Assembly: GCF_001274945.1 (NCBI RefSeq)
Contig: NZ_LILB01000008.1
Location: 62,001 to 126,000 of the forward strand
Length of the DNA: 64,000 nucleotides
From: Viridibacillus arvi
Lineage (GTDB): Bacteria; Bacillota; Bacilli; Bacillales_A; Planococcaceae
Direction of reading: 5' to 3'
The notes beneath the pieces were generated by a model. It was not told the DNA's origin, searched no databases, and saw nothing but the letters and a program-made list of their open reading frames with translations. Each line of letters opens with the position of its first letter. The first letter of the stretch is position 1. The translations under genes and the position numbers were made by a program. Below are positions 1-11,307 of this stretch, piece after piece.

Positions 1-1576
<1,576 letters not shown>

Positions 1577-1593
1577 TCTGCTCGTCCCCCTTC

Positions 1594-2376
1594 TTATGCT
1601 TCTTGTTCAGCAGTTTCTTCGTCTTCAATGCCTAATTCTTGTTTAATCCAGTCATAACCTTCAGCTTCAAGTTTATGAGCTAATTCAGCTCCACCAGATT
1701 TTACAACTTTACCTTGCATCATAACGTGTACTTTATCTGGAGTGATGTAGTTAAGTAGACGTTGGTAGTGAGTGATCATTAAGCAGCCAAAGCCTTCGCC
1801 GCGCATTTCGTTGATTCCTTTAGAAACAACTTTTAATGCATCAATATCAAGACCAGAGTCAATTTCATCTAAAATAGCAAATTTAGGTTTGATCATCATT
1901 AATTGTAGAATTTCATTACGTTTTTTCTCACCGCCAGAGAAACCTTCGTTTAAGTAGCGTTGAGCCATATCTAAATCCATTTCAAGGAATTCCATTTTTT
2001 TATCTAATTCACGGATGAATTTCATCAGTGAAATTTCGTCACCTTCTTCACGACGTGCGTTAATAGCAGAACGTAAGAAGTCAGCGTTTGTTACACCAGA
2101 AATTTCTGATGGGTATTGCATACCAAGGAAAAGACCTGCTTTAGCGCGTTCGTCTACTTCCATTTCAAGTACGTCTTCACCATCTAGCATGATTGAACCT
2201 GAAGTTACTTCATATTTTGGGTGACCCATAATAGCAGAAGCTAAAGTAGATTTACCCGTACCGTTTGGACCCATGATTGCATGGATTTCGTTTGTATTAA
2301 GTGTTAAATTTACACCCTTTAAAATCTCTTTTCCGTCAATTTCGACATGAAGATCTGTGATTACTAATGTTGACAT
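1594..2376 (-). CDS. sufC: Fe-S assembly ATPase SufC
   Basis: 260-residue ABC-type ATPase that powers the SufBCD scaffold; cytoplasmic, not a transporter. The Walker A is GPNGTGKST (about residue 36), the signature SGGEKKRNE (about residue 147) and the Walker B FAILDEIDSGLD. ATG is preceded by a GGAGG-type site (AATGGAGGTAATGAAATG read on the minus strand). First gene of the suf operon; the ~350-bp region upstream should hold the promoter. Confidence 0.97.
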   Translation of the reverse strand: MSTLVITDLHVEIDGKEILKGVNLTLNTNEIHAIMGPNGTGKSTLASAIMGHPKYEVTSGSIMLDGEDVLEMEVDERAKAGLFLGMQYPSEISGVTNADFLRSAINARREEGDEISLMKFIRELDKKMEFLEMDLDMAQRYLNEGFSGGEKKRNEILQLMMIKPKFAILDEIDSGLDIDALKVVSKGINEMRGEGFGCLMITHYQRLLNYITPDKVHVMMQGKVVKSGGAELAHKLEAEGYDWIKQELGIEDEETAEQEA

Positions 2377-2723
2377 TTCATTACCTCCATTTAAAGTTCA
2401 ATGAATGGTTTCCCATTTCTAATTTAATATCATTCTAATCTTAACTTAAAAAGAAGTGGCTTGCAAATCTTTTGAAAATTATTCTCACTTCCCCTTTAAA
2501 CAGTAGATGTCCACTAGCTTTATATCAAGTATTCTAGCAATTCTTTGCTATTTCTAAAAAATCAATTCATTTTCAATACAGATACTCTAATTGAGAATCG
2601 ATTTCACTCTCAGTATAGTGATAACCTTAGTTTTCTGTGAATTTATGTTTTTTTAATATTTTCATTCGACACATATTATTGTTTACTGACTAATTTTAAT
2701 CCGATACATCGCTATTTTTCGCA
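2377..2723. other. Gene-free region upstream of sufC
   Basis: About 350 AT-rich bases between sufC and the gltD terminator. No ORF is supported. It should contain the suf promoter. A short inverted repeat (TGAGAA ... TCTCA, about 2592-2612) is visible, but I cannot tie it to a named regulator. Confidence 0.5.
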
Positions 2724-2753
2724 TAAAAAAAAGCCTGCTGAACAGGCTTTTTT
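2724..2753 (-). terminator. Terminator after gltBD
   Basis: AAGCCTG/CAGGCTT stem (2731-2749) flanked by A and T runs. It ends the leftward gltB-gltD transcript 14 bases past the gltD stop. Confidence 0.85.
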
Positions 2754-2766
2754 GGACATTCTCAAA

Positions 2767-4245
2767 TTATAAAGCGGCGTATTCTGTTAAAAATGCATTA
2801 ACACTTTCTGCTACACCACGACCTTCTTTAATCGCCCATACAATTAGACTTTGCCCTTTACGTGCATCACCTGCGGTAAAAACACCATCTACATTAGTAG
2901 CATATTTTTTCCCGACTGACGCAATTTTGTTATTCGTTACTTTAACACCAAATTGTTCTGGCAAAGCGTGCTCCACACCTTCAAAACCGATTGCAACGAA
3001 CACATGTTGTGCGGGCCATACCTTCTCAGTACCAGGTACTTCTTCAAAATAAGCGTAACCTTCATCATTAATAACTTTATTCATTTGGATTGTGTGTAAT
3101 TCTTTCACATGACCTTTTTTATCCGCCACAATTTTCTTTGTTTGGATGCAATATTCTCTCGGGTCTTTACCATACTTTTCATCCGTTTCAGCATAGGCAT
3201 AATCTAATTTATAAATATGAGGATCCGTTGGCCATAAATTATCGGCAGCACGATTGACCGGCAACTGAGGATGTTTACCGAATTGTACGACGCTATTGCA
3301 ATTTTGACGAATTGCTGTAGCTACACAGTCAGCCCCGGTATCACCACCTCCAATAACAATGACATCCTTACCTTTTGTATTTATATATTTACCATCTGCA
3401 AAATTAGAATCTAGTAAACTCTTAGATGTTGAAGTTAAATAGTCCATTGCTAAATGAACCCCTTCTGAATCGCTTCCTTCCATATGAAGAGCACGTTGTT
3501 TAGTTGCACCAGTACACAAGATGATTGCGTCATATTCGGCCTTTAACTGTTCGGCCGTAATATCCTTACCTACTTCTGTATTTAAGACAAACTCTATGCC
3601 TTCTTCCATTAATAATTGAATTCGGCGTTCTACAACGTCTTTTTCGAGTTTCATATTCGGAATTCCGTACATAAGCAAGCCACCCGCTCGGTCAGCTCGC
3701 TCGTAAATAGTAACCGAGTGCCCTGATTGGTTTAATTGATCCGCTGCAGCAAGTCCTGCTGGTCCTGAACCAATGATTGCAATTTTTTTACCAGTACGCA
3801 GTTTAGGCATACGTGGTTGAATCCAGCCATTTTCGAATCCTTTATCTATAATAGTACGTTCAATGCTTTTAATTGCAACTGCAGGGTCTGTAATTGCTAA
3901 TGTACAAGAACCTTCACAAGGTGCTGGGCAAATACGCCCTGTGAATTCCGGGAAGTTATTTGTAAGCAATAAACGTTCTAACGCTTCCTTCCATTTACCT
4001 TTGTACACTAAGTCATTCCACTCGGGGATGACATTATTAATCGGACAACCTGCAGCCGTACCGCGAATCTCAATTCCCATATGACAAAAAGGTGTCCCAC
4101 AATCCATACATCTAGCACCTTGGATTTGAAGAGCTTCATCGGTTAATCTTGAAGCATATTCTTTCCAATTCTTAATGCGCTCTAGTGGTGGTTGTTCTTT
4201 TGCTTTTTCTCGACTATATTCCATAAACCCAGTTGGTTTCCCCAT
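2767..4245 (-). CDS. gltD: Glutamate synthase small (beta) subunit GltD
   Basis: 492-residue NADPH-dependent subunit of GOGAT. It passes electrons from NADPH through FAD and Fe-S clusters to GltB for glutamate formation from glutamine and 2-oxoglutarate. The N-terminus has the Cys-rich cluster region (ARCMDCGTPFC, ICPAPCEGSC); the Rossmann motifs are IIGSGPAGLAAA (about residue 155) and VIGGGDTGADC (about residue 297). Start supported by GAGGAGGGG upstream. Lies 17 bases after gltB in the same operon. Confidence 0.97.
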   Translation of the reverse strand: MGKPTGFMEYSREKAKEQPPLERIKNWKEYASRLTDEALQIQGARCMDCGTPFCHMGIEIRGTAAGCPINNVIPEWNDLVYKGKWKEALERLLLTNNFPEFTGRICPAPCEGSCTLAITDPAVAIKSIERTIIDKGFENGWIQPRMPKLRTGKKIAIIGSGPAGLAAADQLNQSGHSVTIYERADRAGGLLMYGIPNMKLEKDVVERRIQLLMEEGIEFVLNTEVGKDITAEQLKAEYDAIILCTGATKQRALHMEGSDSEGVHLAMDYLTSTSKSLLDSNFADGKYINTKGKDVIVIGGGDTGADCVATAIRQNCNSVVQFGKHPQLPVNRAADNLWPTDPHIYKLDYAYAETDEKYGKDPREYCIQTKKIVADKKGHVKELHTIQMNKVINDEGYAYFEEVPGTEKVWPAQHVFVAIGFEGVEHALPEQFGVKVTNNKIASVGKKYATNVDGVFTAGDARKGQSLIVWAIKEGRGVAESVNAFLTEYAAL

Positions 4246-4262
4246 CTAGAACCCCTCCTCGA

Positions 4263-7200
4263 TTATTTATTGGAAAGCACTACTTCCTTTTTTTTAGAAG
4301 TAGCTAAAAATGCTTTCATCGCTGCATCATCTGCAGATAAACCTTCAGCCTTGAAATCACTAATACGATCAATCATTTTCTTGTAGTCTGCAGGAACAAC
4401 TTTTATAAATCTAGCAACAGACTGCGTCCAATCAGTTAAGATTGTTTTGGCCTTTGAACTATCTGTGTTTAAGATGTGTTCTTCAATTAATGCACGGACA
4501 AATTTAATTTCTTCCTCATTCTCTAAATCTTCAAATCCTATCATTTCCATGTTGCACTTTTCTTTGAAAGATTTTTCATCTTCTACTAAAACATATGCAA
4601 TACCACCAGACATACCAGCACCAAAGTTCTTACCTACATCACCTAAAATAACAACATGGCCTCCAGTCATGTACTCACAACCATGATCTCCTATTCCTTC
4701 AACAACGATATCCGCTCCACTATTACGGACTGCAAAACGTTCTCCTGCTCGGCCATTGATAAATGCTTTACCACTCGTAGAACCGTATAAACAAACGTTT
4801 CCGGAAATGACATTTTTTTCAACATTGCCTTTTATTGGTGCAGAAACGACAACTTTACCTCCTGATAACCCTTTACCGAAGTAATCATTCGCATCGCCAT
4901 TTACAGACATAGACATCCCTCTAGGAATAAACGCACCAAAACTTTGCCCAGCTGAACCTGTGAATTGAAGTGAAATTGTATCGTCACTTAATCCTCTTTC
5001 ACCATAACGTTTCGAAATTTCACTTCCGATAATTGTTCCTACAACTCGGTCTGTGTTTTTAATCGGATAATGCAGCTTTATAGGACTTCCATCTATTATA
5101 GCTTCCTCAACTGCACTAAGAATTTCACGCATATCAAGAGATTCCTCGATTTTATGATCTTGCATCACTTGCTGAGTACGAGGTCCTTTAGGTTGATACA
5201 ATAAAGCTGAAAGATCTAATTGGCCTGCTTTCCAATGATTCAAAGCTCTATCACTAATTTCTAAAACATCTGTGCGTCCAATCATCTCATCCATTGAACG
5301 GAAACCGAGCATAGACATATGTTCTCGTACTTCTTCAGCAACAAATTGCATGAAATTTACGACGTGATCCGCATTTCCCATGAATTTCGCTCTTAACTCA
5401 GGATTTTGAGTAGCTACCCCAACTGGGCATGTATCTAAATGACACGCTCTCATCATTACACAACCTAGGACGATTAAAGGAGCTGTTGCAAAACCATATT
5501 CTTCAGCTCCGAGTAAAGCCGCCATCACGACGTCTTTACCTGTCATCAACTTACCATCGGTTTCTAAAATGACGCGATCACGTAGACCATTTAACATCAG
5601 CGTTTGATGCGCCTCTGCAAGACCAAGCTCCCATGGTAATCCGGTATGCTTAATGCTCGTTTTTGGTGAAGCACCTGTACCACCGTCATATCCACTAACA
5701 ACTATTACGTCAGCCGCACCTTTCGCAACACCAGCGGCAATGGTACCAACCCCAGCTTTTGAAACAAGTTTCACACTAATACGTGCATGACGATTAGCAT
5801 TTTTCAAATCATGAATCAATTCAGCCATATCTTCAATAGAGTAAATATCATGATGCGGTGGAGGTGAGATTAACCCTACACCTGTAGTTGAACCACGAAC
5901 ATCAGCTACCCATGGGTATACTTTGTTGCCAGGTAACTGTCCGCCCTCACCAGGCTTTGCCCCTTGTGCCATTTTAATTTGCAATTCATCTGCATTCACT
6001 AAGTAATGGCTTTTCACACCAAAACGACCTGAAGCAATTTGTTTAATTGCACTTCTACGATTATCCCCATTAGCATCTATTTCGTAACGGCTCGGGTGTT
6101 CCCCACCTTCACCACTGTTACTTCTACCGCCCAATCTGTTCATCGCAATAGCTAATGTTTCATGTGCTTCCTGACTTAATGACCCAAATGACATGGCACC
6201 TGTTTTAAAGCGTTTTACTATTGATGCAACAGATTCTACCTCTTCTATAGGAATACGACGTTGTGCTTTTTTAAACGCAAATAAATTACGCAAGAAACCA
6301 ATTCGCTCTTCATTTGCCATTTCAGCATATTGTCTATAAAGACCGATATCCCCTTTACGTGCTGCCCATTGCAATGTATGGATTGTTTTCGGATTAAAGG
6401 CATGATGCTCACCATTGCTTCTCCACTGGAAATCACTGCCCGATTGCAACACTTGCTCAGTAGAGTGAACTGCTTCAGCATGCTTTCGAAGTGCTTCTTT
6501 ACCAATTGTTTCTAAATCAATACCACTTAATTGAGAAGCTGTTCCTGTGAAATATTTAGCAATAACGTCTTTACTAATACCCACCGCTTCAAAAACTTGA
6601 GCACCGCGGTAACTTTGAACAGTTGAAATGCCCATTTTAGACATAACTTTAACAACACCATCTGAAATCGCTTTTGCATATTTGGCAACAGCCTCATCAT
6701 ATGTTTGTGACAGATGACCATCTTTAATCGCTTGATAAATTGAAGCAAATGCTAAATACGGATTAATCGCATCTACCCCGTAGCCGATTAAAGTTGCAAA
6801 GTGATGCACTTCACGTACTTCAGCAGATTCTACAATAATGCTTACCTTTGTACGATTTCCTGTTTTCACCAAATACTGATGTAAACAGCTAGCAGCTAGT
6901 AACACTGGTATAGTCGGTGTTTCTGCATGTAAAAGACGGTCTGATAACACGAGTAGTTGAGCACCTTTAGCAATCGCTTTATCAGCATCTTTTGTCAGTC
7001 TAGCCAACCCGTTTTCTAATTCTTCTGAAAAATCAAGATGCAATAATGCACTTTTGAAATTTTCATTATCATTTACTATTAATTGCTGTAATTGACTGTT
7101 TGTAAGAACCGGAGTTTCTAAGAAAATACGACGGCTATTTTTTTCTGTTGGATGTAGCAAGTCACCTTCTGCCCCTAAAACCGTCATTGTAGACGTCACA

Positions 7201-8786
7201 ATATGCTCACGAATCGAATCGATTGGTGGATTTGTCACTTGTGCAAAAAGCTGTTTAAAATAATTAAATAATGATTGTGGACGATCTGATAATACCGCTA
7301 GCGGTGTATCATTCCCCATTGAGCCAAGGGGGTCTTTCCCCTCAGCTACCATTGGTACGATATATTTGTGAATATCTTCATAAGTGTAACCATTGACCTT
7401 TTGACGGAACAGTAAATCCATCATGTCCTCTGGTTGATCTTCTTTCGTCTTCACAGTCACAAGGTTTTCTTCTAACCATTGTGTATATGGCTTTTCCCCT
7501 GCCATATCTGATTTTAACTCTTCATCTGAAATAATCCGTCCTTGTTCTAAATCAACAAGCAACATTTTCCCCGGGCTTAAACGTTCTTTGTATGCGATAT
7601 TTTCTTCCTCTATATCAACTACACCAACTTCTGATGAGAAAATGATGTAGTCGTCCTTTGTGACATAATAGCGTGCTGGTCGTAAACCGTTACGATCCAA
7701 AATCGCACCTATTTGCTTACCATCAGTAAAGCAAATCGCTGTTGGCCCATCCCAAGGTTCCATTAAACAGCTATGGTACGCATAAAACGCTTTTTTCTCT
7801 TCTGAAATATGCGGATTCTCAGTCCAAGGTTCCGGTATCATCATCATTGCTGTATGTGCCGGCGTACGTCCTGCTAAAACGAAAAACTCAAAAGCGTTAT
7901 CGAGCATTGACGAATCACTACCGCTCTGGTCAACAATCGGTAGAAGCTTTTCTAAATCATCCCCAAATGCTTCTGAGACAAATTGTTGTTCACGTGCTTT
8001 CATCCAGTTAATATTGCCACGTAATGTATTAATTTCCCCGTTGTGAATAATGTAGCGATTCGGATGTGCACGCTCCCAGCTCGGGAATGTGTTCGTGCTA
8101 TAACGTGAGTGAACTAATGAAAATGCTGATGCAAACCGCTCATCTTGCAAATCCATGTAAAATTCGTCCACTTCTTGAGGTGTCAGCAATCCTTTGAAAA
8201 CCATTGTTTGGCTCGAAAAACTTGCACAATAAAACTTCTTGTCATTTTTTGTTGCCCAGTGCTCAGTTTGCTTACGAACTAGATACAACTTACGCTCGAA
8301 GGCGAGGGAATCACTGACATTAGCCGCTTTAATAAACACTTGGCGTACAACTGGTGCTGTTTCCTTAGCAGTGTCACTTAAAGGGTTTATGTTGATTGGT
8401 ACTGTTCTCCAGCCTATTAACTCTTGGCCTTCCTCAGCAATCAATTCATTCATCTTATTCTCTATATCTTGTCGTTCAGTAAGATCTTGAGTGAAAAATA
8501 ACATCCCGACACCGTAGCGTCCTTGTTCAGGTAAAGTCCACTCAGTACAAATCGCTCTGAAAAATGCATCTGGAATTTGGACCATTAATCCGGCCCCATC
8601 ACCTGTTTTGCCGTCACTACCTCGCCCTGCACGATGATCCAAACGGCACAGCATTTCTAACCCCTTCATTACGATGTCATGAGTGGCTTTACCTTTTAGA
8701 TGAGCATATAAACCAATACCACAGGCATCATGCTCAAATTGTGGGGAGTATAATCCCTGTGCTGTTGGAAGTTGATGAAATGTCAT
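4263..8786 (-). CDS. gltB: Glutamate synthase large (alpha) subunit GltB/GltA
   Basis: 1507-residue catalytic subunit of GOGAT (called gltA in B. subtilis). The N-terminal Ntn amidotransferase uses Cys22 (HDACGIG). The central FMN-binding synthase domain contains CxxxxxC..C in MRACHLDTCPVG for the 3Fe-4S cluster. The C-terminal beta-helix (GXXGXXXG repeats) is present. Start has a GGGAGGG site. Unusually, Cys22 sits behind a ~21-residue leader, which must be removed for an active Ntn enzyme; this is normal for the family. Divergent from the LysR gene that probably activates it. Confidence 0.97.
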   Translation of the reverse strand: MTFHQLPTAQGLYSPQFEHDACGIGLYAHLKGKATHDIVMKGLEMLCRLDHRAGRGSDGKTGDGAGLMVQIPDAFFRAICTEWTLPEQGRYGVGMLFFTQDLTERQDIENKMNELIAEEGQELIGWRTVPININPLSDTAKETAPVVRQVFIKAANVSDSLAFERKLYLVRKQTEHWATKNDKKFYCASFSSQTMVFKGLLTPQEVDEFYMDLQDERFASAFSLVHSRYSTNTFPSWERAHPNRYIIHNGEINTLRGNINWMKAREQQFVSEAFGDDLEKLLPIVDQSGSDSSMLDNAFEFFVLAGRTPAHTAMMMIPEPWTENPHISEEKKAFYAYHSCLMEPWDGPTAICFTDGKQIGAILDRNGLRPARYYVTKDDYIIFSSEVGVVDIEEENIAYKERLSPGKMLLVDLEQGRIISDEELKSDMAGEKPYTQWLEENLVTVKTKEDQPEDMMDLLFRQKVNGYTYEDIHKYIVPMVAEGKDPLGSMGNDTPLAVLSDRPQSLFNYFKQLFAQVTNPPIDSIREHIVTSTMTVLGAEGDLLHPTEKNSRRIFLETPVLTNSQLQQLIVNDNENFKSALLHLDFSEELENGLARLTKDADKAIAKGAQLLVLSDRLLHAETPTIPVLLAASCLHQYLVKTGNRTKVSIIVESAEVREVHHFATLIGYGVDAINPYLAFASIYQAIKDGHLSQTYDEAVAKYAKAISDGVVKVMSKMGISTVQSYRGAQVFEAVGISKDVIAKYFTGTASQLSGIDLETIGKEALRKHAEAVHSTEQVLQSGSDFQWRSNGEHHAFNPKTIHTLQWAARKGDIGLYRQYAEMANEERIGFLRNLFAFKKAQRRIPIEEVESVASIVKRFKTGAMSFGSLSQEAHETLAIAMNRLGGRSNSGEGGEHPSRYEIDANGDNRRSAIKQIASGRFGVKSHYLVNADELQIKMAQGAKPGEGGQLPGNKVYPWVADVRGSTTGVGLISPPPHHDIYSIEDMAELIHDLKNANRHARISVKLVSKAGVGTIAAGVAKGAADVIVVSGYDGGTGASPKTSIKHTGLPWELGLAEAHQTLMLNGLRDRVILETDGKLMTGKDVVMAALLGAEEYGFATAPLIVLGCVMMRACHLDTCPVGVATQNPELRAKFMGNADHVVNFMQFVAEEVREHMSMLGFRSMDEMIGRTDVLEISDRALNHWKAGQLDLSALLYQPKGPRTQQVMQDHKIEESLDMREILSAVEEAIIDGSPIKLHYPIKNTDRVVGTIIGSEISKRYGERGLSDDTISLQFTGSAGQSFGAFIPRGMSMSVNGDANDYFGKGLSGGKVVVSAPIKGNVEKNVISGNVCLYGSTSGKAFINGRAGERFAVRNSGADIVVEGIGDHGCEYMTGGHVVILGDVGKNFGAGMSGGIAYVLVEDEKSFKEKCNMEMIGFEDLENEEEIKFVRALIEEHILNTDSSKAKTILTDWTQSVARFIKVVPADYKKMIDRISDFKAEGLSADDAAMKAFLATSKKKEVVLSNK

Positions 8787-8910
8787 GTAAATCCCTCCCT
8801 CTTCACTTAAAAAGTGACTTAAATTTATTTTAGTTTTTCAAATTGATATAAACAATATATAATTTATATATTATTAATCTATAAATTAGATGAATGGGAG
8901 ATGACATACG
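8787..8910. promoter_or_regulatory. gltB / lysR divergent promoter region
   Basis: 124 very AT-rich bases between divergent start codons, including an ATATAATTTATAT palindrome. By analogy with gltAB-gltC in B. subtilis this is where the LysR protein would bind and control both directions. Exact boxes were not identified. Confidence 0.55.
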
Positions 8911-9813
8911 ATGGAACTACGCCAATTACGCTATTTCGTCGCGGTTGCGGAGCTTGAACATATTTCCGAAGCTGCTGAAAACTTACACGTTGCTCAATCT
9001 GCGATAAGTCGCCAAATATCTAATTTAGAAGAAGAACTCGGCACAAAGCTGTTTGAGCGGGTTGGGCGAAATGTCAAACTGACGCCAATTGGTAAAATAT
9101 TTCTCGAACATAGCATTGCAGCCCTACAAGCAATCGATTTTGCAAAAAAACAAATCGACGAATACCTAGATCCAGAAAAAGGAACGATCAAAATCGGTTT
9201 TCCTACGAGCTTAGCAAGCTTCTTGTTGCCAACTGTTATTTCAGCATTTAAAAAGGAGCACCCAAATGTATCATTCCATCTGCGCCAAGGCTCTTACCGA
9301 TATCTAATAAATGCAGTGAAAAACAGAGAACTAAACCTAGCGTTCCTTGGCCCACTTCCACAAAAAGACGATGCCATCAATACGACCATCTTATTTACAG
9401 AGAATATTGCAGCCTTATTACCTGCTACTCATTCTTTAGCCCAAAAGGAATCCATTCATTTATCTGATTTGCGGAATGAAGATTTTGTTCTTTTCCCCGA
9501 AGGTTATATTCTCAATAAAGTAGCCGTTGAAGCTTGTAAATCTGTTGGTTTCACACCAAAAATAACTTCAGAGGGTGAAGATATGGATGCTTTAAAAGGT
9601 TTAGTTGCTGCAGGAATCGGCATAAGCTTGTTACCTGAAAGTGCCTTTTATGACTCTACGCCTAGACGTACTGTAAAGTTACCACTAGTTTCACCAGAGT
9701 TTACAAGAACGGTCGGTATTATTTCTCCTACTAATCGTGATTTAGCTCCTTCTGAACAAGTTTTCTTAAGCTTTGTAAATAATTTCTTCTCTTTGTTGAC
9801 TCAATTTAAATAA
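8911..9813 (+). CDS. gltC: LysR-family regulator, probably GltC
   Basis: 300-residue LTTR. The N-terminal winged HTH (MELRQLRYFVAVAELEHIS.., A-SQSAISRQISNLEEELG at residues 28-46) is followed by a periplasmic-binding-like effector domain. Divergent transcription from gltBD is the B. subtilis gltC arrangement, where GltC activates gltAB when 2-oxoglutarate is plentiful. The functional assignment comes from synteny and length. Good RBS (GGGAGATG). Confidence 0.85.
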   Translation: MELRQLRYFVAVAELEHISEAAENLHVAQSAISRQISNLEEELGTKLFERVGRNVKLTPIGKIFLEHSIAALQAIDFAKKQIDEYLDPEKGTIKIGFPTSLASFLLPTVISAFKKEHPNVSFHLRQGSYRYLINAVKNRELNLAFLGPLPQKDDAINTTILFTENIAALLPATHSLAQKESIHLSDLRNEDFVLFPEGYILNKVAVEACKSVGFTPKITSEGEDMDALKGLVAAGIGISLLPESAFYDSTPRRTVKLPLVSPEFTRTVGIISPTNRDLAPSEQVFLSFVNNFFSLLTQFK

Positions 9814-9840
9814 TACAAAGGATTATGATTTACATATTCA

Positions 9841-9866
9841 GAACACTTTTAAAAGCGTTCTTTTTT
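9841..9866 (+). terminator. Terminator after the LysR gene
   Basis: Stem GAACACTTTT/AAAAGCGTTC followed by a run of six T. Confidence 0.8.
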
Positions 9867-9988
9867 GCTTCTTCCTAACTTGGTAGTTAGAACTACCAAT
9901 TGCTCATTAATAATATTTTTTATATACAAAAACGGCAGTAAAATCACTGCCGTTCATACTATATTCAAACTCGAAGAATCCGTAAGAC

Positions 9989-10150
9989 CGTTGATTTCCG
10001 CTGCGTGCGGACGCTTTCCGCGGGCGGGGCCGAGCCGCTTCCTTCGCTACTCTCAGTCCAGGGTCTCGACTATCCGCTTTTCCCGCTGGAGTCGCCGCTC
10101 TCCGCTCCAATCAACTGAATATGTAACTATTACAGTCTACTATAAACAAT
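9989..10150 (+). repeat. GC-rich dispersed repeat, copy 1
   Basis: About 140-160 bases, far richer in GC than the surroundings. It begins GTTGATTTCCGCTGCG, carries GCGGACGCTTTCCGCGGGC, and ends with a TCCGCTCCAATCAACTGAAT block. The ends are complementary to each other (GTTGATT.. / ..AATCAAC), so it can fold into a long imperfect hairpin. Nearly identical to copy 3 at 33563; also related to copies at 23310 and 51879. Similar repeats are scattered through many Bacillaceae and Planococcaceae genomes (from memory). Confidence 0.85.
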
Positions 10151-10227
10151 ATTTTTGAGATGATGGAAGATGATGAAGAATCAAATACACAAAGTGCACA
10201 GAAAACGCTATTAAGCTGATCGTCATG

Positions 10228-10307
10228 TTCAAGTGGCGAGCTTTTTTAAATTCATAGCAGTAAAGTAAACATCGTTTGCATGGACAATTTCTTTAGACCT
10301 CATAAGG
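10228..10307 (-). repeat. Short dispersed block overlapping the SGNH gene end, copy A
   Basis: On the minus strand this runs from the last codons of the SGNH hydrolase gene (AACCTTATGAGGTCTAA) into its 3' flank (TGTCCATGCAAACGATG ... AAGCTCGCC). A related block lies at 23557-23645 on the plus strand. Both copies lie within ~250 bases of a GC-rich repeat. Confidence 0.6.
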
Positions 10308-11009
10308 TTCTCCATCGCGTACCTCTTTTTCGTCAATTATAAATTGATCTATCAAAAATGAATAAGCGTCCGCTACAATTTGAGCACCTTTACTATTTAA
10401 ATGAATCCCTTCCAAAGTAAAATGAAGTCCTCGTTTTTCTGATAATGCATCAATTCTAGACAGTTTTTTATATAGTAGAACATCCTTCATAACTCTCATC
10501 ACTTTCGTACTGATGTAATCCGAACTATCGACTTTATCAAGGTACCCCTCAAATACAGATCGCAAATTAAGACAACTGACATTTTCATGTTCACTACTAA
10601 TGGATTCAATTAGGACAGATAATTCCTTAATCTCTTTATTAGAAGTACTTGTAACATTTTCACCTACTAATGCTGGAGTAACAACAATTACTTTATTAGC
10701 AGATGCTAAAACGAACTCTAAAACTTTTCTATAATATTCTTCGATCTCCTCGTGATCTTTTGCCACTGGCTGTGCTTGAACGCTCAACAATTTTGAATAA
10801 ACATCATTTACTCCAATCCAAAGAAAGGAAAGATCATAATCAGTATCTAATGTAGTTTTAGTTAGACGAGTAAACAAACTTTTAGTCGATTCTCCTGGTT
10901 TGCCAAGATTAACAAATGTAATATCCGGATATTTACTTTTTAAAATGTTAAAGAATGATACTCCGGGACGCCCTTCAGTTAAACTATCTCCGATTAATCC
11001 GATTTCCAT
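10293..11009 (-). CDS. SGNH/GDSL-family hydrolase
   Basis: 238-residue hydrolase of the GDSL/SGNH superfamily, probably an esterase or acyl hydrolase of unknown substrate. Block I is GLIGDSLTEG with nucleophile Ser9; block III is FLWIGVNDVYS (Gly/Asn); block V is LEGIHLNSKGAQ. In most members block V reads DxxH, so the Glu in place of Asp is unusual. No signal peptide, so cytoplasmic. RBS AAGGAGGAAT. Last codons overlap a sequence block found again near 23.6 kb. Monocistronic by layout. Confidence 0.8.
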   Translation of the reverse strand: MEIGLIGDSLTEGRPGVSFFNILKSKYPDITFVNLGKPGESTKSLFTRLTKTTLDTDYDLSFLWIGVNDVYSKLLSVQAQPVAKDHEEIEEYYRKVLEFVLASANKVIVVTPALVGENVTSTSNKEIKELSVLIESISSEHENVSCLNLRSVFEGYLDKVDSSDYISTKVMRVMKDVLLYKKLSRIDALSEKRGLHFTLEGIHLNSKGAQIVADAYSFLIDQFIIDEKEVRDGEPYEV

Positions 11010-11243
11010 TTTATTCCTCCTTAATATTTATTGAAATAAAACAAATTGCTATTGCTTATAAAAAAAAGGTGGCTCCAGTGTACTCGATTCTTGAGTGCAG
11101 TAATCTTCCATATACCAAGTAAATTAAATCTCTTTTCTAAATTTGTACGTTCATTGTAATTTAGTTATACTTATATCCCCTAAAAATCAATTCATTTTTC
11201 AGCAGTTTCCACAACATTGTCACTTTCCCACCCAAGCGCATAA

Positions 11244-11277
11244 AAACAGTGCATTTCAAATATGAAATGCACTGTTT
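11244..11277 (-). terminator. Terminator after the DAACS symporter gene
   Basis: Long perfect stem AAACAGTGCATTTC/GAAATGCACTGTTT with flanking A and T runs; can act in both directions. Confidence 0.85.
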
Positions 11278-11307
11278 TCCCGATCAATATAGAATGCTAA
11301 ATTAACA

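Noticed and set aside
6245-6748. ORFs inside gltB on either strand
   Set aside because: They are shadows of an intact, well-conserved gene and lack ribosome-binding sites.
9865-10158. ORFs of 67-97 codons across the GC-rich repeat
   Set aside because: Arg/Pro/Ser-rich translations with no RBS; they arise from the repeat's base composition and are not conserved between copies.
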